In this document: piece by piece, positions 27,601 to 40,037 of the stretch
Numbering within the stretch: position 1 is the stretch's first letter
Layout of the letters: each line of letters starts with the position of its first letter
DNA from: Membranipora membranacea
Taxonomy: Eukaryota; Bryozoa; Gymnolaemata; Cheilostomatida; Membraniporidae
Direction of reading: 5' to 3'
DNA: 64,000 nt
Assembly (NCBI GenBank): GCA_914767715.1
Contig: OU612073.1
Location: 17,918,001 to 17,982,000, forward strand
Made by a program: the position numbers and the translations under genes
Notes under the pieces: model-generated
What the model was told of the DNA's origin: nothing
What the model saw: the letters and a program-made list of their open reading frames with translations, nothing else
Databases searched by the model: none

Positions 27601-28414
27601 CTGTGTTTGGGTAAGATATTCATAAGTGTATGCCTGTGATAAGTGAAAGCTCACCATACCCAGTATCCCACTTAGTGGTCTAGTTGTTTTTAAATTTCAC
27701 AGCACAATCAATCACTTTCTGCTGTTACAGTTGATATTACATGGAGCAAGCATTTGCAAAGTATTTAGTATTTGGATTGGATGATACATTCTATTTGGCA
27801 GTAAACATTGCACAAACATGTCATGTCTGACAGCTTATTCAGTACAGGTCAATGTATCCGGACATGAATAAAGGTGCTGACTTCCTCAGTCAGCTTGACT
27901 GACAGTTTTCCTGATGCATTAGACTAATGTATGTCTGTGATTGATTTCAGATTAACGCTGAAAGCTGTGAGATATGTAGGTAAGACAGGGGAACTAGCCA
28001 GCAGAATAAAAGAGAACGCTCTCACTTACCTGGAGGATAAATTTGCCTCCTATATCATCGGAAATGGCGGATGGGTAAGATGTTTACAACTTTCTGACCC
28101 TTTTGTCTTAAATCATGATTTCTTAGACTTCAAATCCTTCTATAGCCCATGAAATGTCTTACTTTGGCCTTCCATACTGACATTCAGCCTTAAAATCATG
28201 AAACGCTTTTGAAATTAATGTAGTGTGGTGTGAACACAAATCTGTCGCTACAGCAGCAGACCATTTTGTTGTCCATTCTGCAAATCGCAACTTAGGGAGA
28301 GGTCACTGTTTTCATTTCACCGCTCACTCTTGCATTTGAATTATCGTCATTATATATGCCTGTCTGTAGGATTCTATGATAGAAGAGAGCTCTAGTGAGT
28401 GGGATGTAGACTAG
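12653..28414 (+). CDS. Very large disordered protein with a C-terminal Bcl-2 fold (22 exons seen)
   Basis: Exons: 12653-12953, 14294-14488, 15625-15845, 18275-18433, 19328-19666, 20018-20167, 20513-20677, 20968-21188, 21750-21812, 22092-22221, 22505-22635, 22904-23044, 23398-23615, 23747-23838, 24045-24255, 25076-25255, 25495-25616, 25767-26076, 26275-26438, 27489-27610, 27951-28074, 28370-28414. All are bounded by AG and GT, and reading phase is continuous across all 21 introns. The sum is 3,804 nt, or 1,267 residues plus stop, with the 5' start open. Residues 1 to about 1,115 are Ser/Pro/Thr/Arg-rich with Lys runs (KLKKKKK) and Ala/Ser/Pro tracts, and I recognise no domain there. Residues from about 1,150 to 1,260 carry Bcl-2 homology: BH3-like LRDKGD (1156-1161), BH1-like NDWGY (1199-1203) and BH2-like IIGNGGWDSMIE. 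Bcl-2 proteins control mitochondrial outer-membrane permeability. Most have about 200 residues and a C-terminal membrane anchor, and this one has no anchor. A long disordered N-terminus before a Bcl-2 domain recalls BCL2L12/BCL2L14, but orthology is not shown. Confidence 0.85.
15735..18433 (+). other. Duplicated PSGxY motif at the ends of two consecutive exons
   Basis: Exon 15,625-15,845 ends with NILERLMSDQ followed by DSHWEPSGRYNMAAGHRR. Exon 18,275-18,433 ends with VLELFLEASL followed by DPEYKPSGHYSLAQSKKH. Both have a short hydrophobic helix, an acidic turn, then (W/Y)(E/K)PSG(R/H)Y and a basic tail. Both finish at a phase-0 intron 3-4 residues later. This suggests exon duplication inside the Bcl-2-domain gene. 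I cannot name the motif. Confidence 0.6.
15846..18274. other. Largest intron of the Bcl-2-domain gene (2.4 kb)
   Basis: No exon is seen here. It contains an imperfect inverted repeat (16,573-16,600 against 16,632-16,659, about 28 bp per arm) and otherwise unique AT-rich sequence. The other introns over 300 bp in this gene (12,954-14,293, 14,489-15,624, 18,434-19,327, 21,189-21,749, 25,256-25,494, 26,439-27,488) also show nothing coding. Confidence 0.6.
24574..25040 (+). mobile_element. LINE 3' fragment (C-terminus of reverse transcriptase ORF) inside an intron
   Basis: This fragment lies in the 24,256-25,075 intron of the Bcl-2-domain gene, in the sense direction. The frame encodes about 143 residues of the region after the polymerase domain in non-LTR ORF2 proteins: DGLKLFYCANIRSVLTYGSQ, then LEKVQETATKIILP and a basic end. 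Compare LEYASHIWSP and LESINRKAFRWVYG in the LINE at 61.5 kb, at the same point of the protein. It ends in AAATAAAATACATACATACAT, a simple 3' tail. No YADD motif is present, so it is 5'-truncated and dead. A copy of the same family is at 45.5 kb. Confidence 0.75.
26275..26438 (+). CDS. BH3-like exon of the Bcl-2-domain gene
   Basis: This exon encodes residues 1117-1171 of the model. An acidic Gly-rich linker (GADGGDGAEG) is followed by ELGQVLRDKGDNIQAYN. The spacing L-x3-G-D with a hydrophobic four residues before the Leu (L-G-Q-V-L) and a following hydrophobic matches the BH3 helix of BAX-type proteins. It sits about 40 residues before the BH1-like motif, as in the canonical fold. Confidence 0.7.
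27489..28414 (+). CDS. BH1 and BH2 exons of the Bcl-2-domain gene
   Basis: Exon 27,489-27,610 holds GRNDWGYTQKIAAVFG, which matches the BH1 pattern NWGR-x-V-A-x-F except that Arg is Tyr and an Asp is inserted before Trp. Exon 27,951-28,074 encodes the intervening helices and ends in FASYIIGNGGW. The last exon (28,370-28,414) gives DSMIEESSSEWDVD and stop. The intron falls in phase 0 directly after the GGW codons. From memory of Bcl-2 isoforms, vertebrate BCL2 also has an intron right after GGW. There is no hydrophobic tail after BH2, so the protein is predicted soluble or recruited by partners. Confidence 0.85.
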
Positions 28415-31400
28415 ACTTCTCCAGCTGATGTTATGAGATAACACGTTGGTCGGTTTTATATGAGAGACAATACAGTGCTCATTGTGAGGTATACTGTAAT
28501 GATTAGGACCGGGAGAAGCAACTCCTGTGTCAAGAGGAGCAACTCCAGTGCAAAGAGGGGCAACTCATTATAATGTGTGAAGTATAGGAGTGTTTTGCAT
28601 TACATTCCAGACAGGTCAGTCTGCAGTAGCCATGGAATTGGCTATTTGACCTTTGAACTATATAGAGGTTGGTTTTCTTTTACTTAGAATGATATTTCTG
28701 ATGGAAGACGTTTTGTCAATCAATGGTAATATATTATCAATCTAGAATCTCTATGCTTTAGACTTAGAAATGAAACTCCTATTGATATTATCATAGATAA
28801 ATTATATCAATCTAGGCGTCATATCATCCTCTGATATCTGTGATTGCATAGCTATATCTCTTATATTATTTATTTATTCTCTCAATATTAGTAATAGTAA
28901 AATGACGTACACATATGTATGAATTATTTAGATATTCTATGCAATATTAATTTTTGCTCAATACAATTGGGTTTATTCTTAGTTGCCGATGCCAACAGAG
29001 GAGAATCATTGTCAATATTTCAGTATTTTTCTTAGGAAATTGTTTCATTTATAGTTGACGTTCACCGTAATTGAATTGACCAACACACGCCTAACCTTTG
29101 CTGTGCCAAACGCCTACCGCGACATGGCTGGAATAAAACTCTGAATCAAAATTAGAGTTGTATATACAATTCATGACAAATGTCACAAATTTATGTGTTT
29201 CTATAAAACTTATATACTTATCCAAAGAGTGAATAAATTTACTTCAATCAAAATTGAGAATTATTTTTGTTCCATTTTTTTTTGCTCAAAGTGAGCTGCA
29301 AATAAAACAGTTGCGTGAGAGATAATTGAAATGTATATATATTTATAAATTAATTAATTTCTTGTCGGAGGTTTTTTCTATACCTGCTGCGTCAGAACAG
29401 CAGTTGAGAAAGAGAAGAAGATCAATTTGATATTCTGTGTGTAACATGGAAAGAAGCAGCATAGACTGATCACATTAGCATCAGTACCCAAGTGTCTTTG
29501 TACTACAATTCTTAAAAATCCAGTTTTTCTACTTCAGACCACATATTACACTTAACCGGCAGTGTCATCAAGTTGAAGCACTCAGGGCCGAAGATGATTT
29601 CCTTTCCACATAGCTGGATCATTACATTATTATTTCCTTCTATCCAGAACTTTGAAAACAATCTGAGAAATGAGGTCCAGTATAACCTTTACCTGGTTAA
29701 TCACTGAGCGATCAGTCGACCAGTAGAAAAACAGTGTTGATAGTTTTGTTTTCGTCGCGTTGTTGATCACTGTAACGCAGACATTGACAGAATTATCCGA
29801 ACTGTTCTGCGTTAATTTCTCAGTAGGGTTGCAATGCGATCATGTTAGCTCGCTAATTGATTTTATTCTCATATTTACTCGCTTTTGTTTTCTGGATTGA
29901 TTCATTTCCGCTAAACAAAAAAACACCCACCCGGTCAATCGGAAGTGTGCAATGCAGGCAATAGGAACAATCACTGACATGACTCGAACGTCTGCAGGTC
30001 TCTGTTGAAATATTAAAATTGACTTGTCCAAGTTGCTCTGCTTGAAAGCATTACCTTATTTATCGTTCACCACGGAGGTTAGATATTAGCTAGATTTTGA
30101 TTATAAACTAATTTCACTCCTCAAGGGTATATAATGAAATTATAAATTTTGTGTTTTAAAATAACAAGGCTTATAATGGTTTAACGCTGTGCCATCAGGC
30201 TCTAAATTTGAAGCACACCTGATTCATAGGGTCCTGATAAGTTGATGGACTATAGCAAGTTGAATCCGAAACCACCAATTCCAAACTGGTGAACCAAAGA
30301 GGCCAGAGGGAGTCACATCAATATATACTTTGAATGATGAGTATAGGTTCTGATAGTACACGGTGTATAAAGGTTATCACTTACCTCTCACTATCAAACT
30401 GATTGCATAATTTCTATTGCTATTTATGTTGGAAATTGTCTGGGCTCAGGAAATTTGTCTTTAACAGCAGGGTAATTGAATGATCAGCATTTATTTCATG
30501 AAATATAGCCCACAACCGAGAGATTTCACAATGTATGATTTGGTTACATCAGAATTGTCCTCGGCAGCGGCGGTGAACTTTCATGTTTGAGGCTGCTGAC
30601 CCGATATAAGGACAACAGCTGCCAAATTGACTGAAAACTAATCAACTGGTTGGCTCGTTCTCTCCGACTATCAAATACGCCACAAAGGGCAAATCACTTA
30701 GAACAGAAAACAGGCAATGTCAGATTGTTTTTATTTAATTCCATAACATGTTATTTGGAATTACAATTGTGTTAAATATTATTGCAAGGTCTCCGCTTGC
30801 ATATTGAAAATAATCAAGGCCAGAAAAATAAAGAATAGGGGTCTGATTAATCAGGAGTGATTTCAGTTCAATTGTCGGTAAATTGAGAGCTTTGTATGAA
30901 CTTATTGAACTATGGGGTTCTCGTAATTCAATCTCAATGCTAAATAAACATGCTGTATTTTATTTCCAATGGTAAATATGATTGTTGCTGTTACAATTCG
31001 GCTGTTTGCATTATCAAGTCATAATAGTACCAGCGAGCGTCAAACATAGTGAAACTAAAGCTTCGGAGGGAAACTGGTATTTGCCTATTTGCGTCATCGG
31101 ACATGTTAACCGATGATTGTATCTTGGTAAAATAACACAATAAACATAAATAAATACACGGTACGCCTGCATGCCTGCTTTCTGGATATACGAGAAGGTT
31201 TATGAGTGAGTAAATAAGTTTTCTCTAAGGACATTGGAACTGGTGTGCTGAACTCAATGGACCTATCATAATTGATTGGATAGATATTGGATAATGTGTT
31301 TACAACATTGATATTAAACTTGGCTTACAGATAAAACTCTATATATAATACAATACTTTGCATGCTAGGTAAGTTACTTATCTGCTAATAGTCTGCCAGC

Positions 31401-31586
31401 TTGCACGTGTGCAGAGTGACCTTTAGCTAAGTCAAACAGCAATCATATCACCAGACTTACCACAGCAATCGGCAACTCAGTTCTACTGGAGAACATACTA
31501 ATAGTAACTGATATATAGTGAGCTGCACAAGAGCTATAGAGCACCTGCTTACAATTGACAGATCACTTTATTTTGTGGAATAATAC
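28415..31586. other. 3' UTR of the Bcl-2-domain gene, then intergenic DNA
   Basis: No coding exon is supported here. Possible polyadenylation signals AATAAA lie at 29,132, 29,232 and 29,301. The remainder, to the start of the next gene, is AT-rich and unremarkable. Confidence 0.5.
29132..29306 (+). terminator. Candidate poly(A) signals for the Bcl-2-domain gene
   Basis: AATAAA occurs at 29,132-29,137, 29,232-29,237 and 29,301-29,306, some 720-890 nt after the stop codon. Which one is used cannot be told from sequence. Confidence 0.35.
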
Positions 31587-34500
31587 ATGGTAGAGACATT
31601 GATTACAGCAGCGTTTATTGCGATGGTACCTCAGCCTCGAGAATTAGCTGGAGAGAGACAAGAGCTAAAAGCTCAAACCCCTACTGTGAGTAGGCAGTGT
31701 TTCTTTTTCTCTGTCAGCGTTCTTGTCTTATTTAAAATTATCACAACTTCATATGCTCATGTGTTAGCCTGAGTTTCAAGGCAATAGTTATGGATGATGT
31801 TTTGGCGCTCGCTATCAAACACCAACGTTGACTTATACTAGTCAGTTCTTTGCTAAACAAGATTCTTTAGCATATGCTGCCAACGACTAAATTTTGATCC
31901 TTTTAGGGTGTCTGATTGCTCAGACTATTGAGATGAGAGGTCTATTGGCGCTAGCTGTCAAATGATATCTCCCATAAGATCTGCATGAACACACTGTCAA
32001 TACTCAGTGCTTTGCATACAAAAAATTGTAGCATGGGAATTAGTGTTTTTTGGTTAGAGTTTTAGGAAAAAACCAGTTCCATGATGAGAGATCAATCAGG
32101 GACGGTTACAGTTTGATTTGTGTTTGGAATGGCAGTAGGTTGAGGGAGTTTTTCAACAAGAATGTTTTGTATCATTTGCTCATTTCTGAGGTTCTGCTAA
32201 ATATGGCAGCACGATTTTGTGCTGGAGATTTTCATGCTGCATTCAGCTGCTTTAGGTTGGTTAATGTTATGCAGAAATTTAACAACTATTAATCTCTTGA
32301 GACTTGAAAACATATATCCATAATACCCACACGTTATCCCAACATGCGATTTTAAGATGTTTTACAAACAGCGCTGAGAGTTTAAACTAATGGAACCTGC
32401 AGCAGCACCTGTGTTTTGGAACATGGTTGAGTAAAACTTGTTTACAAGGAGCAAATATCACATCTGATAAATATAATTAACTGATTAAAGGCTGTCCCAA
32501 AAGAATTGGCTTGCTCATTAATAATCACTCAAAGGATGTTTAATATTCATTCTGCCGGCCAGTGATGCTTGATGCTGCTTAATAAAACATGCTATGCATA
32601 ATATTGGACCATGGAATGTAGATTGTTTTGTTCAGTTGCGGTTCTATAGCTTAGGGTTTAGGGGAATAGTGGTGGTGCAGAGCTCAGAAGAGTCTTGTTT
32701 TAACTGTGATTATAATATATATTATAATATAATAAGCTATATTTTATTATAATACTAATATTATGTATATTATTGCATGTTATACATCATTATAACGACT
32801 GGTGCTGAAGTAAAGATATCAGAAAATAAAACGAGAATCAAATTTGCCTTCAGATTAATGAGGGGGGGGGGGGTATGCTCAAAATTCAAGCGTTCCACCC
32901 CTAAATTATTTACTTATTTCATTCATACCCTGCTTAAAATTCACAGCAATTTGTTAAAAAATTGATCATCTAAATATTTAGCATAAGGGTGTTGAACCAT
33001 AAACACAATCATTAAAAAAGATATCTGGCTCAGACAGGTTTTCTTCACCTGTCTTTTCTACTTAAAGATTGTTTTTCTTTGCTTATACCTGCGCAATCTC
33101 ACGCACACGCCTTACATACGAGATTATAATAAATAGCTTATAATGTTTATCAGTATATAAAACCACGCTTGATTCTATTAATAGTGCCATCGAAGTTTTG
33201 AATGTTTCATAATTGTAATTTTACTCAAGTATAGTAAATTTTAATACTAGTTTGACCTTGCTTGCACTCTCAAGATCTTTGCCTTTATTGATTATCTCGA
33301 CACTAAGAGTGTTTACTTGACTATATCAGTCATTTTCTGTTCAGAGTCGAGATAAGGAAATAACCACAAAGACACAAAGTCTTGTGATGCCTTTTCCAAT
33401 AAGTTGGCACCAAATCAAGTTGGCAGCTCGTCAATTATTTGAGCTATTTTTATTGTAAGGCGAGAGGCCAGGCTATTGTAAATAAAGAAAAAACAAAAGC
33501 TTCACTTACAGTCGTTGAGTAATTATCAATTTTCTACTGAATATATCCGGCCAAGAGTTTTGACATTGTAGTTTTTGGCTGATTAATGCTGTCGTAATAG
33601 CCACTCATTGATAAAGTTCTATGATTCGTAACAATATGACTGTGGTATCAGCATTTCATGAGGCTATCAAATTTTACAAATATTGCTACCTTGAGAATTT
33701 CTGTCGTCAATTGTACATACTACATAGCAGTCGATATTTATAAATTGGAACTCCATTTTGTACAACACCTCACCTATAATCAGATATTCACCTTTATGAA
33801 GTACAAAGGGGACACAAGTTTTCAATCAATATGTAATTGGTCTGCTGATCCTCTTTAGGCAAATCATTAAGTTTGGCCCATCTTTCTCTTAATTATGTGG
33901 GCCAGTCGGATTCTCGGTCATGTCCCAATTATAAACTTGATAGTATGGGCCATGTCAAATACTAAGTTGTATCCCATCTTTCAATCTCCTCTTTCTGCAA
34001 GAATCATAGCAGATTGCATCGATGAAAATCGATTGCTTGGCCAATTAAGAATAAAGCATATTGCCCTTCCTCCCACTCATTTTGAGATTTGCAGCCCCTA
34101 GAGTATTATCTATTTCCACATAATTTAATGTGCTTTAAAATGATTTCCCATGTCACTCATTTGACAAGGCGCCTGACCTGTTAGGATTTCTTAATTTGCT
34201 GAAAATACTGCTTCAACATTCAAAGCTGCCCAGGCAGTATTCAATTTTTCAGTTAGCTAATTTAAATGCCTTTTACAAATCAATATTTGAAATGCTTTGA
34301 ACTTGCTCATAATGACTGTGGGCTATGCTTTGCACGGATCTGCAAATAACAGAGAAAATTTTTTGAAAGCTGTTTACTATTTATGCTGCCAACTCGGTTG
34401 TAGAGCATAACTGCTAGCTAGCCTTGATATACAGAGGCTCCAAAGGAAAACAACAAACAACACATATTAGTTCACTCTCACCCATCAATATCGTTCAAAG

Positions 34501-37500
34501 TGCAAGTTTCTGCGTCTTGCTGGACACAGTAGATGTGGCCTGGGCAGGCTGTCGGGGAGGGGGCACCCACCCCGACAACTAGCCCAGGCTAACGTAGATG
34601 GAAATTACAATTAGACTAGACTATGAGACATTTGTGGGTGTCGGCCAATTACACCTGTTTACAAACCTACTGTTTCAGATAAGATGACAAATAAACAATA
34701 TGGTAACCGTATAAGGCTGTGACAGCATGCAATTTACGGATGACATCATATATTATTAGCATACCTAATAGATTCGTACTGGTACTGTTTGAAGTGTTTC
34801 CTGTTACAAGAGAACAATGACACTGCTTAGCAAGTGATTTTATATGTGGTGGGGACTCTGATTCAGAAACATAGGTACTTTTGACAACTGATGTAATACT
34901 TTTGCGGGTTCGGGTACATTCGACAGTGTAAATATCTCCGGCTAAAGAGCATTCAGATCAGGACAGACTCCTCATATCGTACTGTCAGTTAGTGAGTTGG
35001 TGCCCTTCAATTTAACCCAATTATAGCAAAAATTAAACAGATTTACGAGGGTTTAGCTATAGGCAACAAAAGTCCGATATTTATAGCATGCCAGAAACTA
35101 ATAACACAAAAACAGGTACTCTTATACAAGCAACAAATCCATTACAATGCTAATACCCTTTAAAATTCTATCCCATTTTGATCAATTATTGCTATAACAC
35201 AAAACAAAATTGTTTTTCAGTACTTCACAGCTTCAAAACTTTCAGGACAACTGCACTGTGACATGACAAAATAAAAGTTTACAATAGCAGTTGAAATAAG
35301 TTTATGGTTTTATGCAATGTCAACAACAATCCTCTATATATCAGCACAGACAAGATATCATATGATTTCACCATATGGCAGTCATAAAATAGTCTATCTA
35401 TCTCGTCTGAAGTCTTCCCTGTCTTATCATTGTCAAGTAGAGAAATCAGCAAATCACAAACATCATCACTCTGCTTGCCAACAAAGTCTGCTGTACGGAC
35501 AGTACCCTTATAATTCGTGCAATGATAAATATGTAATAAATAGGAAGCCTACTATTGTATTAACTGAGTATACTATAAAAAGATAACAACATTGCAAAAT
35601 CATCATCATATGTCACATATCGAATAAACAGTTTGTTGGTAAACATCGGCACATCCTACATGTCATTAGTTTTGGAGCATGCGGGAGCACTACCACAAGG
35701 ATTTCTGTATCACTCTTGATTCTTGATATTTAATCTTACAGCAGAATAAAGTGAGCGATATGGATGTACCAACGATAACAGTGTTCAAATCTCCACCATG
35801 GCACAAACCAGTACCACAGCTGCAGATGCCAAAACTCTCCGACGTGTATGAAGAGTTCCCTGTAAAGTCAAAAAGTAAGTTAAGTTTACGGTTAACAAAG
35901 CAGTCCAAACTCCTGTTTGGTAGCGAAAAAATCAAGGATATAAACTACGAACACTAGACAATCTGGAACTGGACAAGTTTCGCTGATTCCATCCCAACCC
36001 ATAAATAGAAATATTTGTAATTATGACGAGTTGTTAGAGTCTGTGACGCCAGAAGAAAAACAGAAAATAATTTCCTGCTGATAAGTAGTTTGACGTAGTT
36101 TGAATCCATCCTCAATATGGAACAGGCCTTCAATGTACCATTTATGTTTTCAGTGCTACCAAGGAGACTTAACATGGGAATGTCTCGATCTCTTGAATGT
36201 ATACCCGAGAACACAATCCTCCACGATACGCATAAATACTCGACGGTACACCTGAGGGACAATAATAGATTAAGTCCACATCAGATCCTGCCTCCCATCT
36301 GTCAGATAGGAGAAGATGTTCTCCCAGAGATGAGACAACGAGCTTACAGGTATGTAAACCCTCATCCTGTGGTTCAACTATTTAGGTTTATTGACAGGCA
36401 GACCGTGGAGCTTTCGGATTCAATTAGGGAAGTGTGATGGGTTTGTCATCTGATCAGGACAATTTAAGAGTCATACCTGGAAATCCCTGTCGTTTCGAGG
36501 TATATGCATAGACAAAATACACTTATACTTTTATAATAGGTTTGTATATATGTCTACAAAGACCTATATCAGCTATTCATTTTCTTCATTGCAGTGACCC
36601 ACACAAATACTCAGCAAGGCGAAAATCCATGGATGATAAGAAAGAGTCACCCCTGACTCGATCGATAGCAGTGCCCCAACCTTCACCACCAGTCAAAGAA
36701 AAGCCATCAGACATTCAATGTAACACAGTATTAACACCAGATAACAAGGTGCAACATCGGCGAACTACAAACCACAAGGAGAATACAGCAACCAGAACTC
36801 CAACTAGTCCGAACAAAGCACCGTCAAGCCCTGCAGGTAAAAAAACCTACAATTTGTGTGGATATGCATTTTTAAAATGCTCTCAAATGACCTTGACCTT
36901 TGTTTACATGAATAAAACTTGCCAATATTACAAGTCCTACCATTCTAGCTTTTTGTAAACTAAACGTGATTCACATTTTCTGCAGGTTTAGCAAGAGTAG
37001 GCAACGCTTCACCGATGTCTTCAAAACCACCTCGTGCAAACGCCATTCCTCCGCTTAGAAGAAAAATCACAGACAGTACAAACTCACACTCAAACCCTTC
37101 TACGCCTGAAGGTCTTAATCGAGTTGGCAGAAATAGGAAATTGGTGAATAGGAACTTATCAGGGGATAGTGTTATCACTCATCCGTCTGTGGCAGCACTA
37201 AAGGATGGATCAGTTAGTCAAAGCAGGCTCAGAACTAACTCACTACCGACATCACTAAATGAGCCTAAAACGAGACGCAGATCCACCAACTCCCAACCGG
37301 ATATACAGACTAAACCTAAAGATGAAGGGTAAGTTTTAGGTCAGATAATTCCATAAGTAAAGCCGAATAGTGGAAGGAAAACCTCTCTTCATCCCGGAGG
37401 AAAAATGAATTTATGTTTTCCAATAGTAACAACTTGTGTTTCCTTAAGAGAGTAAAATAATACAAACACTAATCATTGACCGAACTGGCAATTTTGGTTC

Positions 37501-38426
37501 CAGATTTTGTAAAAACAATACAGGCAAAAACATAAAGATACTATGGATTATATTGGGAGATTGGTGAATCATATGTTTCATGATTGAGTTGCGCCCCAGG
37601 TGGACGATTACTCATTCAGGACCTAGATACACTAACCACTAACGGCCAGCAACGCTGACTGTTATAGGCTTGTTGTTAAAAGAAATCTGAGAAAACTAAA
37701 AATAATTAAAACTTGGGCACAAAGAATTACACTGCCTACTATAGTATTACTCGGCAGCAAGCGCTGACGGTTGATATTCTGAATTGTAAACCTTAGTTAT
37801 AACATATATTCATTTCTACAATAAAACAAACTCTTCATAAAAGCTAAGCTTGTTAATTTTTTTGAAATTACTAACAAAGAGTAGTTCTGAAATAGAAAAT
37901 CAGAGGCTCAAACATAATACAGAACTCAGTAAACACGTTTTGCAGCGGTACTACAGAGTGTAACAAAGCCCCAAGACCTTGGCTGAGGTTGTCAAACTCT
38001 CAAGGAAAATAATCCAACAAGTCACAAAAGCAATTAGGAGTTTCAAAGTTTACCGTCTTGTATTACAGGTTGAAGTCCACTGTAGCCTATGCTCTCATTG
38101 GGAGCCCGGGGAGAAGCAGGTGGCCCTCACCAGACCGCCAAACTACAAGCTATATCCACTCAGAAGATGAATCTCCTATTGAAACACCTCCTGAGTGCCT
38201 ATCAGACACAGAAAACCAGCACGACATGTGTCCTCAGTATCACAATGATGTGCAAATTCACAGGCTTACCCCCAAGCTAGACAACAATGCATCCAGTGAA
38301 TTTAAAGCTATTCTAAGAGACTTCAAATCTACTACCCCAAACAGCGCAGGAAATAAGCTGAACTCAATATCTGATCCTGCTGAGTACTTTCAGAAGGCAA
38401 GGAGGTTGGAGAAGCCGCAATGGTAG
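31587..38426 (+). CDS. 456-residue Ser/Pro/Arg-rich disordered protein, function unknown (6 exons)
   Basis: Exons: 31587-31685, 35742-35874, 36154-36349, 36595-36836, 36986-37328, 38069-38426. Phases are continuous and the total is 1,371 nt, ending at TAG 38,424-38,426. The first exon starts at ATG (MVETLITAAFIAMVPQPREL) and ends at donor GTGAGT. It is 4 kb from the second and joined on phase alone, so it is the weakest link. The body has Pro-rich segments (KSPPWHKPVPQL, PSPPVKEKP), two DxHKYS motifs in adjacent exons (DTHKYSTVHL, DPHKYSARRK), and basic Ser-rich stretches typical of phosphorylated scaffold or cytoskeletal proteins. I recognise no domain and do not assign a function. The C-terminus (FQKARRLEKPQW) looks helical. 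Confidence 0.75.
31686..35741. other. First intron of the 456-residue-protein gene (4 kb)
   Basis: No exon was supported. It contains a poly-G run near 32,863-32,874, an AT-rich patch near 32,710-32,770 and a GC-rich hairpin at 34,538-34,589. Additional small exons could hide here. Confidence 0.45.
34538..34589. repeat. GC-rich hairpin, about 24-bp arms with 3-nt loop
   Basis: GCCTGGGCAGGCTGTCGGGG faces its near-complement CCCCGACAACTAGCCCAGGC across a tiny loop. It stands out from its AT-rich surroundings and is probably a short foldback element. Confidence 0.75.
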
Positions 38427-40037
38427 CACCTTTAATTAATTCATTTATCACCTGGTTGTTGTAGAGACCATATCACAGCCGACCCATTTTTTTAACCATT
38501 AATTTTGAAAATGATGGGGCTGCTGTGATAAGATGTTATTAGATAAGTTTATTCATATACAGATACAATTCAATAGGTGCCCATCAGCAGCTCTCAGTGC
38601 CTAACCAAATACTATATCCAATATTCTGACTCAGTCCAGAACTTGAATTAGCTTCAATAAGATGTTGTTTTAGTTAATAGCTCAAGTTCCCAGACTGTTT
38701 GTGCTGACTATGAGTGGCGGCAGAGGTACAATTGACAGAAAACAGGATTAAACATTATGGGCACTCAAGCTATTACCGACCAGTCTAGAAGCACTTCATG
38801 ACATTTCACTGACCATGTATGATTAACATGAGTTGTAATCTTTTGTCCATTTTCCAGTCATTGTTTTTATCACCGTAAGGTCACAGACCTGTATGGGGTC
38901 GTGGTTTTGACACCGGATTGGTGGATTTGAATGTCTCTCTTGGTAGGGGACCACATATCTAATCCTGTCTCTGAACATGACCTCATGCTGACTGAGTGCT
39001 GACCAAGGTCATGTAAAATACTCTCACATAACTGTTGTTCAGTTACTTCCAACCCATTAGGGTCAACCTACACTCATTTATTTTTATGTGTAATCAATCC
39101 AATACCTTGAAAGCATTGAGCTTTTGAAGTAACCCAATTAGATAAGTTCAATGTTCGAAAATGTGCCACCCCTAGCGTTTAATTCTAATTAAAAGTACAA
39201 AGCATTATTTTACACACAAGGTGCCAAAAATCTCTTTCTCCGTATTTATGATTATCGAAAGAGAAATATTATTCATATGGTGGTATCACTTTGTATTTCA
39301 TATTTATTTCATATTGTGTTTTGTTATAACAGTATTATCAGTGTGTAGTACATACGGTTTAGTAGCTTACAACAGCATTTATTTTCATCTGAGTATTTAT
39401 TGCGTAATAAACGATTATCAAAAATATCCATACTTAGAAGATATTTCTAGAAAAAAATGCTGCAGAGAGAAATTTAATTCGAACTGGTGACTGAAAGCCT
39501 GAAGCAAACTGCACAGGGAGTTCTTGTTCAAATGAATAAAATAAATCTCAAATGCCTCGTTCAATATTTGGCCAAAAATAATCTGAGTTATCATTCACCG
39601 AAAAATGAGTGGACAACTCTGAAACTTTAAAATTCGCTAATCACAGGGACCAAAGAGAGCAAGAGAGCACAATCATGTTTAGAAAAACTCAAGGGAGTGA
39701 ATTATGTGATTCTGTAGACAAGGGCAGGAATAAAACAAACAGGACGGAGAAACTTTTGTAAAGGTTAAGAAATCCCAACCAAAATGGTATCGTAGTTTTG
39801 AAGTTGCACCAAAAAATTTAACCTGAAAAGAATGTTACACGAAATTCTTGTACGATCTTCTTGGATTAAACAAATGTACCGGGAGATAAAATGTGAGAAG
39901 TTACGATTAACTAAATATAATAAAGAAGATATAAAAATGTATAAAAATAAATGATTAAACAGAAATCTGTTACACTTACTAGCACATTGGTCACATACTT
40001 AGAACAGTTCTGTGTGTGTTCACATGTTGATCTTCAG
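38427..40037. other. Intergenic region between convergent genes
   Basis: The plus-strand gene ends at 38,426 and the minus-strand gene ends at 40,038, so this 1.6 kb holds two 3' ends facing each other. No coding signal is convincing. AT-rich hydrophobic frames near 39.2-39.5 kb lack splice or start support. Confidence 0.5.

Noticed and set aside
39221-39490. Hydrophobic 89-codon frame resembling a membrane protein
   Set aside because: It begins at GTG, lies in AT-rich DNA and has no splice borders or upstream ATG.
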